A stretch of 64,000 bases of DNA, taken from NCBI GenBank assembly GCA_030823955.1, contig JAVBYO010000006.1:101671-165670 (forward strand). The letters run 5' to 3'. Shown in pieces: positions 46,853-55,686 of the stretch; position 1 is the first letter of the stretch, and every line of letters starts with the position of its first letter. This DNA comes from Gallionellaceae bacterium (GTDB lineage: Bacteria; Pseudomonadota; Gammaproteobacteria; Burkholderiales; Gallionellaceae). Position numbers and translations under genes: made by a program. Under the pieces are notes generated by a model. The model was not told the DNA's origin and did not search any database. It worked only from the letters and a program-made list of their open reading frames with translations.

Positions 46853-47536
46853 ATGTTGCTCGATACCCCACAACAAGGCACTTTGGCGGACATCGCTTCG
46901 CGCCGTCTGGCACAAAGCATCGTCACCGGCGAGTTGGCCCAAGGCCAAAAACTGAACGAAGCCGAACTGGCTGAACGTTTCGGTATGGGGCGCGGCCCGC
47001 TGCGCGAGGCGTTGCGTCATCTCGAAGGCATGCGACTGGTGAAACGCATTCCCAATGCCGGAGCACGTGTCGTGGTGCTGGATCGCAAGACCCTATCAGA
47101 CCTCTACACCGTGCGCGAGGCACTGGAAGGTATGGCCTGCCGTATCGCGGCGACCCAGATGAGTGATGACGAGATTGCCCAGTTGAGCACCCTGCTCGAC
47201 CAGGATGAGAAACAGATCCAGAAACAGGCCGGCAAGGTGTATGCCCAAAGCGAGGGCGACCTCGACTTCCATTACCAGATCGCGCGCGGCAGTCGCAACC
47301 AGATGCTGATGGACATGCTTGGCAGCGAGCAGTATCAATTGCTGCGCATGTGCCGCTACCGCACCAGCCGCAACGCCCAACGCACCCAACCCGCACTCAG
47401 CCAGCATCGCCAGATCGTCAACGCATTGGCGAACCGCGACGGCGAACTGGCCGAACTGCTCATGCGCCGCCATATCCAAGGTGCCTGGCGCAGCATCAGC
47501 GAGATGATCGATAAGGAAGAAAAGGAAACCGCATGA
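46853..47536 (+). CDS. GntR-family (FCD) regulator of the methylcitrate locus
   Basis: 227-aa FadR-subfamily regulator. The winged helix lies at residues ~12-75 ([50 protein letters not shown]), and the FCD ligand-binding domain at ~80-215 ([17 protein letters not shown], the histidine-bearing [37 protein letters not shown]). The ATG at 46853 has GGAG 8 nt upstream; a TTG 8 codons earlier was rejected. Its stop overlaps prpB (ATGA). It probably represses the operon and responds to a methylcitrate-cycle intermediate; the ligand is inference. Confidence 0.9.
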   Translation: MLLDTPQQGTLADIASRRLAQSIVTGELAQGQKLNEAELAERFGMGRGPLREALRHLEGMRLVKRIPNAGARVVVLDRKTLSDLYTVREALEGMACRIAATQMSDDEIAQLSTLLDQDEKQIQKQAGKVYAQSEGDLDFHYQIARGSRNQMLMDMLGSEQYQLLRMCRYRTSRNAQRTQPALSQHRQIVNALANRDGELAELLMRRHIQGAWRSISEMIDKEEKETA

Positions 47537-48417
47537 ATAATACCCCCGGCAACAAACTACGCCGCGCCGTCGCAGACAATCATCCTTTGCAAGTCGTCGG
47601 TGCCGTCACCGCCTATTGCGCCATCCTCGCGCAAAAGAGCGGACACAAGGCGCTGTACCTCTCCGGCGGCGGCGTGGCGGCTTCCTCGCTCGGCATCCCC
47701 GACCTCGGCATCACCACATTGCATGACGTGTGCGAAGACACCCGCCGCATCACCGCCGCGAGCGACCTGCCGCTGCTGGTGGATGTCGACACCGGCTGGG
47801 GCGGCGCTTTCAACATCGCGCGCGCCACGCGCGAAGTGGCGCAGGCCGGCGCGGCCGGTTTCCACATCGAGGACCAGGTAATGCAGAAACGCTGCGGCCA
47901 CCGCCCCAACAAGGCCATCGTGAGCCAGAGCGAAATGGTGGACCGCGTAAAAGCCGCCGTGGATGCGCGCACCGACAGCAGCTTCGTCATCATGGCGCGC
48001 ACCGACGCGCTGGCGGTGGAAGGTATGCAAAGCGCCATCGACCGCGCACATGCCTGCGTCGAAGCCGGTGCAGACATGATCTTCCCCGAAGCGATGACCA
48101 AACTGGAGCAATACGCCGAGTTCACCAAGACAGTGAAAGTGCCGGTGCTGGCCAACATCACCGAGTTCGGTGCGACGCCGCTGTTCACCACCACCGAACT
48201 GGCGGGCGTGGGCATTGGGCTGGTGCTGTATCCGCTCTCGGCCTATCGTGCGATGAGCAAGGCGGCGCTGAACGTGTATCAACATATCCTCGCCGACGGC
48301 ACACAGCAGAACGTGGTGCCGACGATGCAGACACGCATGGAACTTTACGACTATCTCGGTTATCACGCCTACGAGCAGCAGCTGGATCGGTTGTTTGCGG
48401 AGAAAGGCAGCGAGTAA
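47533..48417 (+). CDS. prpB: 2-methylisocitrate lyase
   Basis: Final methylcitrate-cycle step: cleaves 2-methylisocitrate to pyruvate and succinate. The 294-aa ICL/PEP-mutase barrel has the signature KRCGH at 119-123 (active-site Cys121), [23 protein letters not shown] and the substrate loop [13 protein letters not shown] typical of PrpB. ATG overlaps the gntR stop. Family-B repeats separate it from prpC. Confidence 0.95.
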   Translation: MNNTPGNKLRRAVADNHPLQVVGAVTAYCAILAQKSGHKALYLSGGGVAASSLGIPDLGITTLHDVCEDTRRITAASDLPLLVDVDTGWGGAFNIARATREVAQAGAAGFHIEDQVMQKRCGHRPNKAIVSQSEMVDRVKAAVDARTDSSFVIMARTDALAVEGMQSAIDRAHACVEAGADMIFPEAMTKLEQYAEFTKTVKVPVLANITEFGATPLFTTTELAGVGIGLVLYPLSAYRAMSKAALNVYQHILADGTQQNVVPTMQTRMELYDYLGYHAYEQQLDRLFAEKGSE

Positions 48418-48424
48418 CGGTTTT

Positions 48425-48540
48425 CTCCCTTCTCCCGCAGGCGGGAGGAGGGTTGGGGATGAGGGGCGGCGCGTACAAGCCAATTTGGATTAATCTCAAC
48501 ACCCCTCACCCCTGCCCCTCTCCCGCTTGCGGGAGAGGGG
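48425..48540. repeat. Family-B palindromic repeats between prpB and prpC
   Basis: CTTCTCCCGCAGGCGGGAGGAGG + GTTGGGGATGAGGGG (48425-48466), then the inverted unit ACCCCTCACCCCTGCCCC + TCTCCCGCTTGCGGGAGAGG (48501-48540). The two face each other, as in the proA-lpdA gap. Confidence 0.8.
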
Positions 48541-48579
48541 ATAGATAAAAGAAATTTGATTTACTGAAGGGAGCACACC

Positions 48580-49728
48580 ATGGCAGAAGAAAGCACACTA
48601 CCCAAACCCAAGAAGTCCGTCGCTCTTTCCGGCACGGTCGCAGGCAACACCGCAGTCTGTACCGTGGGCCGCACCGGCAACGACCTGCACTATCGCGGTT
48701 ACGACATCCTCGACTTCGCCGAGCAGGCGGAGTTCGAGGAGATCGCGCATCTGCTCATTCACGGCACGCTGCCGAACGCCGCGCAACTGCAAGCCTACAA
48801 AACCAAGCTCAAATCGCTGCGCGGTCTGCCGCAGGCGGTGAAGCAGGCGCTGGAAGCCCTGCCTGCCAACGCACATCCGATGGATGTGATGCGCACCGGC
48901 TGCTCGGTGCTGGGCACGGTGGAACAGGAATCCGAGAAGCACGACCCCACCAAAACGAAAGAGATCATCGACCGCCTGATGGCGAGCTTCGGCTCGATGC
49001 TGGTGTACTGGTATCACTTCAGCCACTCTGGCCGCCGCATCGAAGTGGAGACCGACGACGATTCCATCGGCGGCCATTTCCTGCACCTGCTGCACGGCAA
49101 GCCCGCGAAGGAATCTTGGGTACGCGCGATGCACACTTCGCTCATCCTTTACGCCGAGCATGAGTTCAACGCCTCCACCTTCACCGCGCGCGTGATCGCG
49201 GGCACCAACTCCGATATCTACTCCTGCATCACCGGCGCGATCGGCGCACTGCGCGGGCCGAAGCACGGCGGCGCCAACGAGGAAGCGTTCCGCATCCAGA
49301 GCCGATACAAGAGCGCGGACGAAGCGGAAGCCGACATCCGCGAGCGCGTGGGCCGCAAGGAGATCGTCATCGGCTTCGGCCACCCGGTCTACACCATCGC
49401 CGATCCGCGCAACGAAGTGATCAAGCGCGTGGCACAGGGGCTTTCGAAAGAGAACGGCGACATGCTGATGTTCGACATCGCCGCGCGTCTGGAGACGGTG
49501 ATGTGGAACCTGAAGAAGATGTTCCCCAACCTCGACTGGTTCTCCGCCGTGTCCTATAACCAGATGGGCGTGCCAACCGAGATGTTCACGCCGCTGTTCG
49601 TCATCTCGCGCGTCACCGGCTGGGGTGCGCACGTGATGGAACAGCGCGCCGACGGCAAGATCATCCGCCCAAGTGCGAACTACGTCGGGCCGGAGAATCT
49701 GGCGTGGGTGCCGATTGAAAGGCGTTAA
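48580..49728 (+). CDS. prpC: 2-methylcitrate synthase
   Basis: Condenses propionyl-CoA with oxaloacetate. The 382-aa citrate-synthase-fold protein has [13 protein letters not shown] with active-site His268, an earlier active-site His in [12 protein letters not shown], and [21 protein letters not shown] at the N-terminus. Length and context point to the methylcitrate enzyme, not TCA citrate synthase (~430 aa). GGGAG precedes the ATG. A family-D inverted repeat separates it from acnD. Confidence 0.95.
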   Translation: MAEESTLPKPKKSVALSGTVAGNTAVCTVGRTGNDLHYRGYDILDFAEQAEFEEIAHLLIHGTLPNAAQLQAYKTKLKSLRGLPQAVKQALEALPANAHPMDVMRTGCSVLGTVEQESEKHDPTKTKEIIDRLMASFGSMLVYWYHFSHSGRRIEVETDDDSIGGHFLHLLHGKPAKESWVRAMHTSLILYAEHEFNASTFTARVIAGTNSDIYSCITGAIGALRGPKHGGANEEAFRIQSRYKSADEAEADIRERVGRKEIVIGFGHPVYTIADPRNEVIKRVAQGLSKENGDMLMFDIAARLETVMWNLKKMFPNLDWFSAVSYNQMGVPTEMFTPLFVISRVTGWGAHVMEQRADGKIIRPSANYVGPENLAWVPIERR

Positions 49729-49748
49729 ACCAAAAGAACGTAATTCAG

Positions 49749-49877
49749 CCCGCAGATTACACAGATTAACGCAGATTTTTATGCGGCCACCTACGGAGAC
49801 TGCATCACCCCAAAGATAAGTAACAGAATCGCTGTAATGGTTTGTTTTAATCGGCGTTAATCTGTGCAATCTGCGGG
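49749..49877. repeat. Long-armed inverted repeat, family D (CCCGCAGATTACACAGATTAACG)
   Basis: Arms CCCGCAGATTACACAGATTA (from 49749) and TAATCTGTGCAATCTGCGGG (to 49877), 27 of 29 bases matching over the whole arm, with a ~70-nt spacer. It fills most of the prpC-acnD gap. Confidence 0.82.
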
Positions 49878-49899
49878 CAACTAAGGTTTTTAGGACATT

Positions 49900-52506
49900 A
49901 TGAACACCAAATACCGCAAGCCTTTAGCCGGAACCAAGTTGGACTACTTCGACACCCGTGCGGCAGTCGAAGCTATCCAGCCCGGCGCTTATGCCAAGCT
50001 GCCCTACACTTCCAAAGTGCTGGCAGAACAACTGGTGCGCCGCTGCGAACCGGGAGAATTGACCGATGCGCTGAAACAATTGATCGAGCGCAAGCGCGAC
50101 CTGGATTTCCCGTGGTATCCCGCCCGTGTTGTTTGCCACGACATCCTGGGCCAGACCGCACTGGTGGACCTCGCCGGTCTGCGCGATGCGATCGCCGATC
50201 AGGGCGGCGACCCATCTTTGGTCAACCCGGTCGTGCCGACGCAGCTGATCGTCGACCACTCGCTGGCCGTGGAAGCCGCCGGTTTCGACAAGGATGCCTT
50301 CCGCAAGAACCGTGAGATCGAAGACCGTCGCAACGAAGACCGCTTCCACTTCATCGAGTGGACGAAGACTGCGTTCAAGAACGTCGATGTGATCCCCGCC
50401 GGCAACGGCATCATGCACCAGATCAATCTGGAGAAGATGTCGCCGGTGATCCAAGCACGTGACGGTGTGGCCTTCCCCGATACCTGCGTGGGGACTGACT
50501 CGCATACCCCGCACGTCGATGCGCTCGGCGTGATCGCCATCGGTGTCGGCGGTCTGGAAGCCGAAACCGTCATGCTGGGCCTGCCTTCCATGATGCGACT
50601 GCCGGACATCGTCGGCGTGAAGCTGGTCGGCAAGCGTCAGCCCGGCATCACTGCCACCGACATCGTGCTGGCGCTGACCGAGTTCCTGCGCAAGGAAAAG
50701 GTGGTCGGCGCCTGGGTCGAATTCTTCGGCGCAGGTGCAGACAGTCTCACCATCGGCGACCGCGCGACCATTTCCAACATGTGCCCGGAGTATGGTGGCA
50801 CGGCGGCGATGTTCTACATCGACGCGCAGACCATCACCTACCTGAAGCTGACTGGTCGCGAGCCGGAACAGGTCGCGCTCGTAGAAAACTACGCCAAGAC
50901 CACCGGCCTTTGGGCGGATCAAATGGTTGCGGCCGAATACGAACGCGTGCTGGAATTCAATCTCTCCAGCGTAGTGCGCAACATGGCAGGGCCCTCCAAT
51001 CCGCACCGTCGTCTACCGACCTCCGCCCTGCACGAGCGCGGCATCGCCGACGAAGCGAAGCTGGCAGCAGGCAAGACCGAAGAAGCGCAGGGTCTGATGC
51101 CGGATGGCGCCGTCATCATCGCTGCCATCACTTCCTGCACCAACACTTCCAACCCGCGCAACGTGGTTGCCGCCGCTTTGCTGGCGAAGAAAGCCAACGC
51201 GCTGGGTCTGCTGCGCAAGCCTTGGGTCAAGACTTCGTTTGCGCCCGGCTCCAAAGTCGCCGAGCTGTATCTGAAAGAAGCGGGCTTGCTGACGGAGCTG
51301 GAAAAACTGGGCTTCGGTATCGTCGGCTTCGCCTGCACCACCTGTAACGGCATGTCCGGCGCACTCGATCCAAAGATCCAACAGGAAATCATCGATCGCG
51401 ACCTGTACGCCACCGCCGTACTGTCCGGCAACCGCAACTTCGACGGACGTATCCACCCGTATGCCAAGCAAGCCTTCCTGGCTTCCCCGCCGCTGGTCGT
51501 TGCATACGCCATCGCGGGTACGGTGCGCCTCGACATCGAGCAGGATGCGCTGGGCACCGACAAGTCCGGCAAGCCGGTCATGTTGAAAGACATCTGGCCT
51601 TCCGACGAAGAGATCGACGCCATCGTTGCAGCTTGCGTGAAGCCGGAACAGTTCAAGCAGATCTACATCCCGATGTTCGACTTGGGCGTCATTGAAGCGG
51701 CGAAAAGCCCGCTGTACGACTGGCGTCCGCAGTCCACCTACATCCGTCGTCCGCCGTATTGGGAAGGCGCACTGGCAGGTGTTCGCACGATGAAGGGGAT
51801 GCGTCCGCTCGCGGTGTTGCCGGACAACATCACCACTGACCATTTATCGCCTTCCAACGCGATCCTGCTCGACTCTGCTGCCGGTGAATATTTGGCGAAG
51901 ATGGGCCTGCCGGAGGAGGACTTCAACTCCTATGCGACACACCGCGGCGACCACCTCACCGCACAACGCGCCACCTTCGCCAACCCGCAACTGGTCAACG
52001 AGATGGCCGTGGTCAACGGTGAGGTGAAGAAAGGTTCCCTCGCCCGCGTCGAACCGGACGGCAAGGTGATGCGCATGTGGGAAGCCATCGAGACCTACAT
52101 GGGTCGCAAGCAGAACCTGATCATCATCGCGGGCGCCGACTACGGTCAGGGCTCGTCGCGTGACTGGGCAGCCAAAGGCGTGCGTCTGGCCGGTGTGGAA
52201 GCCATCGTGGCGGAAGGTTTCGAGCGCATCCACCGTACCAACCTGGTCGGCATGGGCGTGCTGCCGCTGGAGTTCAAGGCGGGCGATACGCGCAAGACCT
52301 ACGCCATCGACGGCACCGAGACTTTTGATGTGGAAGGCAACATCACGCCGCGCGCCAACCTGACCGTGATCATGCACCGCAAGAATGGTGCTTCGGTGCG
52401 CATCCCTGTCACCTGCCGTCTGGATACCGCTGCCGAAGTGCGTGTCTATAACGCGGGCGGTGTGCTGCAACGCTTTGCGCAAGACTTCCTCGAAGGAGCA
52501 GCATGA
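49900..52506 (+). CDS. acnD: 2-methylcitrate dehydratase (Fe/S-dependent), AcnD
   Basis: Aconitase-family enzyme that dehydrates 2-methylcitrate; with PrpF it replaces PrpD. 868 aa. The [4Fe-4S] ligands are Cys413 (TSCTNTSNP), Cys479 and Cys482 (ACTTCNG). Active-site segments: VGTDSHTPHVDALG, GADYGQGSSRDWAAKG and VLPDNITTDHLSPSNAI. The C-terminal swivel domain is complete. The stop overlaps the prpF start (ATGA). AcnD and PrpF occurring together is the established AcnD/PrpF variant of the cycle. Confidence 0.95.
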   Translation: MNTKYRKPLAGTKLDYFDTRAAVEAIQPGAYAKLPYTSKVLAEQLVRRCEPGELTDALKQLIERKRDLDFPWYPARVVCHDILGQTALVDLAGLRDAIADQGGDPSLVNPVVPTQLIVDHSLAVEAAGFDKDAFRKNREIEDRRNEDRFHFIEWTKTAFKNVDVIPAGNGIMHQINLEKMSPVIQARDGVAFPDTCVGTDSHTPHVDALGVIAIGVGGLEAETVMLGLPSMMRLPDIVGVKLVGKRQPGITATDIVLALTEFLRKEKVVGAWVEFFGAGADSLTIGDRATISNMCPEYGGTAAMFYIDAQTITYLKLTGREPEQVALVENYAKTTGLWADQMVAAEYERVLEFNLSSVVRNMAGPSNPHRRLPTSALHERGIADEAKLAAGKTEEAQGLMPDGAVIIAAITSCTNTSNPRNVVAAALLAKKANALGLLRKPWVKTSFAPGSKVAELYLKEAGLLTELEKLGFGIVGFACTTCNGMSGALDPKIQQEIIDRDLYATAVLSGNRNFDGRIHPYAKQAFLASPPLVVAYAIAGTVRLDIEQDALGTDKSGKPVMLKDIWPSDEEIDAIVAACVKPEQFKQIYIPMFDLGVIEAAKSPLYDWRPQSTYIRRPPYWEGALAGVRTMKGMRPLAVLPDNITTDHLSPSNAILLDSAAGEYLAKMGLPEEDFNSYATHRGDHLTAQRATFANPQLVNEMAVVNGEVKKGSLARVEPDGKVMRMWEAIETYMGRKQNLIIIAGADYGQGSSRDWAAKGVRLAGVEAIVAEGFERIHRTNLVGMGVLPLEFKAGDTRKTYAIDGTETFDVEGNITPRANLTVIMHRKNGASVRIPVTCRLDTAAEVRVYNAGGVLQRFAQDFLEGAA

Positions 52507-53687
52507 TGGCGCAAACCCAAATAAAAATCCCCGCCACGTATATGCGCGGTGGCACCTCGAAAGGTGTGTTCTTCCGACTGGAAGACTTGCCAAAAGCGGC
52601 ACAGGTCCCCGGCAAGGCGCGTGACAAGTTGTTCCAGCGCGTGATCGGCAGCCCCGACCCCTACGCCGCGCAGATCGACGGCATGGGCGGCGCGACCTCC
52701 AGCACCAGCAAGTGCGTGATCTTGGCCAAGAGCACGCGCCCCGGTCATGACGTGGATTACCTCTACGGCCAGATCTCCATCGACAAGGACTTCGTCGACT
52801 GGAGCGGTAACTGCGGCAACCTGTCCACGGGTGCGGGTGCTTTCGCGATCCATGCCGGATACATTGATGCCGCACGTCTTAAAGAGGGTGTCTGCACCGT
52901 GCGCATCTGGCAGGCCAACATCAGCAAGACGATCATTGCTCATGTGCCAGTCAGCAACGGTCAGGTACAGGAGACCGGTGATTTCGAGCTGGATGGCGTG
53001 ACCTTCCCGGCAGCGGAGATCGTGCTGGAGTTCATGGACCCCTCCGATGACAGTGAAGAAGGCGGCAGCCTGTTCCCGACCGGCAATCTGGTCGACGATC
53101 TGGAAGTGCCGGGAGTCGGCACCTTCAAGGCCACCATGATCACAGCCGGCATCCCGACCGTGTTCGTGAATGCAAAAGATATCGGTTACACCGGTACCGA
53201 ACTGCGCGAAGCCATCAATACCGACCCGGCAGCACTGGCGCGTTTCGAAAAGATCCGCGTGGCAGGCGCATTGCGCATGGGGCTGATCAAGACCCCGGAA
53301 GAAGCCGCGACGCGCCAACATACCCCGAAGGTCGCTTTTGTCGCGCCCCCTGTTGACCATGTGGCATCCAGCGGCAAAACGATCAAAGCGTCTGAAATCG
53401 ATCTGCTGGTGCGCGCCCTGTCGATGGGTAAGCTGCACCATGCCATGATGGGCACGGCAGCGGTTGCGATCGGCACGGCCGCAGCGATTCCCGGTACGCT
53501 GGTAAATCTGGCGGCTGGAGGCGGTGAACGCAATGTGGTGAAGTTCGGGCATCCATCCGGTACATTGCGAGTCGGTGCCGCCGCCAGCAAGAACGGTGGT
53601 GAGTGGCAAGTAGAGAAAGTCACCATGAGCCGCAGCGCACGCGTGCTGATGGAAGGCTGGGTACGTGTTCCGGGAGACAGTTTTTGA
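52503..53687 (+). CDS. prpF: 2-methylaconitate cis-trans isomerase PrpF
   Basis: Isomerises the 2-methylaconitate produced by AcnD so that hydration to methylisocitrate can proceed. The 394-aa protein has the diaminopimelate-epimerase-like double fold; landmarks are YMRGGTSKGVFF, GMGGATSSTSKCVIL, WSGNCGNLSTGAGAF and GHPSGTLRVGA. The Cys in GNCGN is a candidate active-site residue. Two ATGs at the start; the first overlaps the acnD stop. prpE follows 72 bp downstream. Confidence 0.95.
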   Translation: MMAQTQIKIPATYMRGGTSKGVFFRLEDLPKAAQVPGKARDKLFQRVIGSPDPYAAQIDGMGGATSSTSKCVILAKSTRPGHDVDYLYGQISIDKDFVDWSGNCGNLSTGAGAFAIHAGYIDAARLKEGVCTVRIWQANISKTIIAHVPVSNGQVQETGDFELDGVTFPAAEIVLEFMDPSDDSEEGGSLFPTGNLVDDLEVPGVGTFKATMITAGIPTVFVNAKDIGYTGTELREAINTDPAALARFEKIRVAGALRMGLIKTPEEAATRQHTPKVAFVAPPVDHVASSGKTIKASEIDLLVRALSMGKLHHAMMGTAAVAIGTAAAIPGTLVNLAAGGGERNVVKFGHPSGTLRVGAAASKNGGEWQVEKVTMSRSARVLMEGWVRVPGDSF

Positions 53688-53759
53688 GAGTGGTTTTATA
53701 GACTCCCAGCACTGACAGGTGTGAGGTCGGGGATGGGTTCATAACGGGAGGAGTCAGAC

Positions 53760-55649
53760 ATGAGTTACCAAGCCGAATACCAACGTTCCATGAATGATCC
53801 GGAAGGCTTCTGGCGCGACCAGGCCAAGGCGCTGGAATGGTACAAATTCCCGCAAACCATCTTGCAGCAGGATGCCGACGGCATCGGCCACTGGTTCGCC
53901 GATGGCGAGATGAACACCTGCTACATGGCACTCGATCATCACGTGAAGAACGGTCGTGGCAACCAGACTGCGATCATCTACGACTCCCCCGTCACCGATA
54001 CCAAGAAGAAATATACCTACGCCGAACTGACCGACCAGGTCGCGCGTACGGCGGGCATGCTGGCCGAACTCGGCGTAGTCAAAGGCGACCGCGTCATCAT
54101 CTACATGCCGATGATCCCTGAAGCCGTGGTCGCGATGCTGGCGGTGGCGCGGCTGGGCGCGATTCACTCGGTGGTGTTCGGCGGTTTCGCACCACCCGAA
54201 CTGGCCGTGCGCATCGACGATGCCACCCCCAAGGTCATCATGACCGCCTCCTGCGGCATCGAAGTGAAGCGCGTCATCGAATACAAGCCGCTGGTGGACA
54301 AAGCCTTCGAGCTGGCCAAACACAAGCCGCAAAGCTGCGTGGTGCTGCAACGTCCGCAGGCGAACGCGAGCATGATCGCCGGACGCGACCATGACTGGAG
54401 CTCATTGCTGGCGAAAGCCAAGGCCGTCGGCTGCACGCCGGTGAAAGGCAGCGACCCGCTCTACATCCTCTACACCTCCGGCACCACCGGCAAACCGAAA
54501 GGCGTGGTGCGCGAGAACGGCGGCCATGCGGTAGCACTCAACTACAGCATGAAGGCGATCTACAACGTCGAGCCGGGTGATGTGTTCTGGGCGGCGTCAG
54601 ACGTGGGCTGGGTGGTCGGGCACTCTTACATCGTGTACGGCCCGCTGCTGCACGGCTGCACGACCATCGTCTATGAAGGCAAACCCATCATGACGCCGGA
54701 CGCGGGCGCACTGTGGCGCATCATCTCCGAGTACAAGGTGAAGTCGTTCTTCACCGCGCCCACCGCGTTCCGCGCGGTGAAAAAGGAAGATCCGGATGCG
54801 CTGATGATGAAGCCCTATGACCTGTCGAGCTTGCAGGTGATCTTCTCGGCGGGCGAACGTCTCGATCCGCCGACACAGGAATGGCTGACCGAGAAAAGCG
54901 GCAAGACCGTGGTGGACCACTGGTGGCAGACCGAGACCGGCTGGGGCATCACCGCCAACCTGTGGGGTGTGCAACCGTTGCCGGTGAAGCTGGGCTCTTC
55001 CACCCTGCCCACGCCCGGCTTCGACGTGCGCATCCTCGACGAGAACGGCAAGCAACTGGCGCGCAACGAACAGGGCTACATCGCCATCAAGCTGCCACTA
55101 CCCCCGAGCTGCCTGAACCGCATCTGGGGCGACGACAACAAGTTCCGCGACGGCTATCTGAGCTTCTTGCCCGGTTACTACACCACCGGCGACGGCGGCT
55201 ACATCGACGACGAAGGCTATGTGTTCGTGATGGGCCGCGTGGACGACGTAATCAACGTGGCGGGACACCGTCTCTCCACCGGCGAGATCGAGGAAGTGGT
55301 GGCCGGACATCCGGCAGTGGCCGAGTGCGCCGTCATCGCGCGCGAGGACGAACTCAAGGGACATGTGCCGATGGGGCTGGTGGTATTAAAATCCGGCGTG
55401 ACCATCACCGAAGAGGTGTTGCAGAAGGAACTGATCAACCGCATCCGCGAGAACATCGGCGCCATCGCCTGCTACAAGGATACCGTCATCCTCAAGCGCC
55501 TGCCCAAGACCCGCTCGGGCAAAACGTTGCGCAAAACCCTGAACGGCATCGTCAACGGCAAACAATACAACGTGCCTTCGACCATCGATGATCCCGCCGT
55601 GATCCAGGAAATCATCGACACTTTGCGCGACAAACACCTCATCACCTGA
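53760..55649 (+). CDS. prpE: Propionyl-CoA synthetase
   Basis: Activates propionate to propionyl-CoA through an acyl-adenylate, supplying PrpC. The 629-aa ANL enzyme has the P-loop YTSGTTGKPKG, VDHWWQTETGWGI, and the A10 motif RSGKTLRKTL with Lys588, the residue that is acetylated in known family members. The stretch GGHAVALNYSMKAIYNVEPGD is typical of PrpE and not of AcsA. GGGAGGAG lies upstream of the ATG. It closes a complete set of propionate genes. Confidence 0.93.
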   Translation: MSYQAEYQRSMNDPEGFWRDQAKALEWYKFPQTILQQDADGIGHWFADGEMNTCYMALDHHVKNGRGNQTAIIYDSPVTDTKKKYTYAELTDQVARTAGMLAELGVVKGDRVIIYMPMIPEAVVAMLAVARLGAIHSVVFGGFAPPELAVRIDDATPKVIMTASCGIEVKRVIEYKPLVDKAFELAKHKPQSCVVLQRPQANASMIAGRDHDWSSLLAKAKAVGCTPVKGSDPLYILYTSGTTGKPKGVVRENGGHAVALNYSMKAIYNVEPGDVFWAASDVGWVVGHSYIVYGPLLHGCTTIVYEGKPIMTPDAGALWRIISEYKVKSFFTAPTAFRAVKKEDPDALMMKPYDLSSLQVIFSAGERLDPPTQEWLTEKSGKTVVDHWWQTETGWGITANLWGVQPLPVKLGSSTLPTPGFDVRILDENGKQLARNEQGYIAIKLPLPPSCLNRIWGDDNKFRDGYLSFLPGYYTTGDGGYIDDEGYVFVMGRVDDVINVAGHRLSTGEIEEVVAGHPAVAECAVIAREDELKGHVPMGLVVLKSGVTITEEVLQKELINRIRENIGAIACYKDTVILKRLPKTRSGKTLRKTLNGIVNGKQYNVPSTIDDPAVIQEIIDTLRDKHLIT

Positions 55650-55686
55650 GCGTAACCCGGCATGGCGGCGGGTATAATCCGCCGCC

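Noticed and set aside
48598..49869. 423-codon frame antisense to prpC
   Set aside because: Shadow frame; PrpC catalytic residues lie on the plus strand.
52446..53609. 387-codon frame antisense to prpF
   Set aside because: Shadow frame caused by codon bias.
46671..55649. Propionate locus as a horizontally acquired island
   Set aside because: No integrase, flanking direct repeats, tRNA or obvious composition shift; the gene set is a common betaproteobacterial one.
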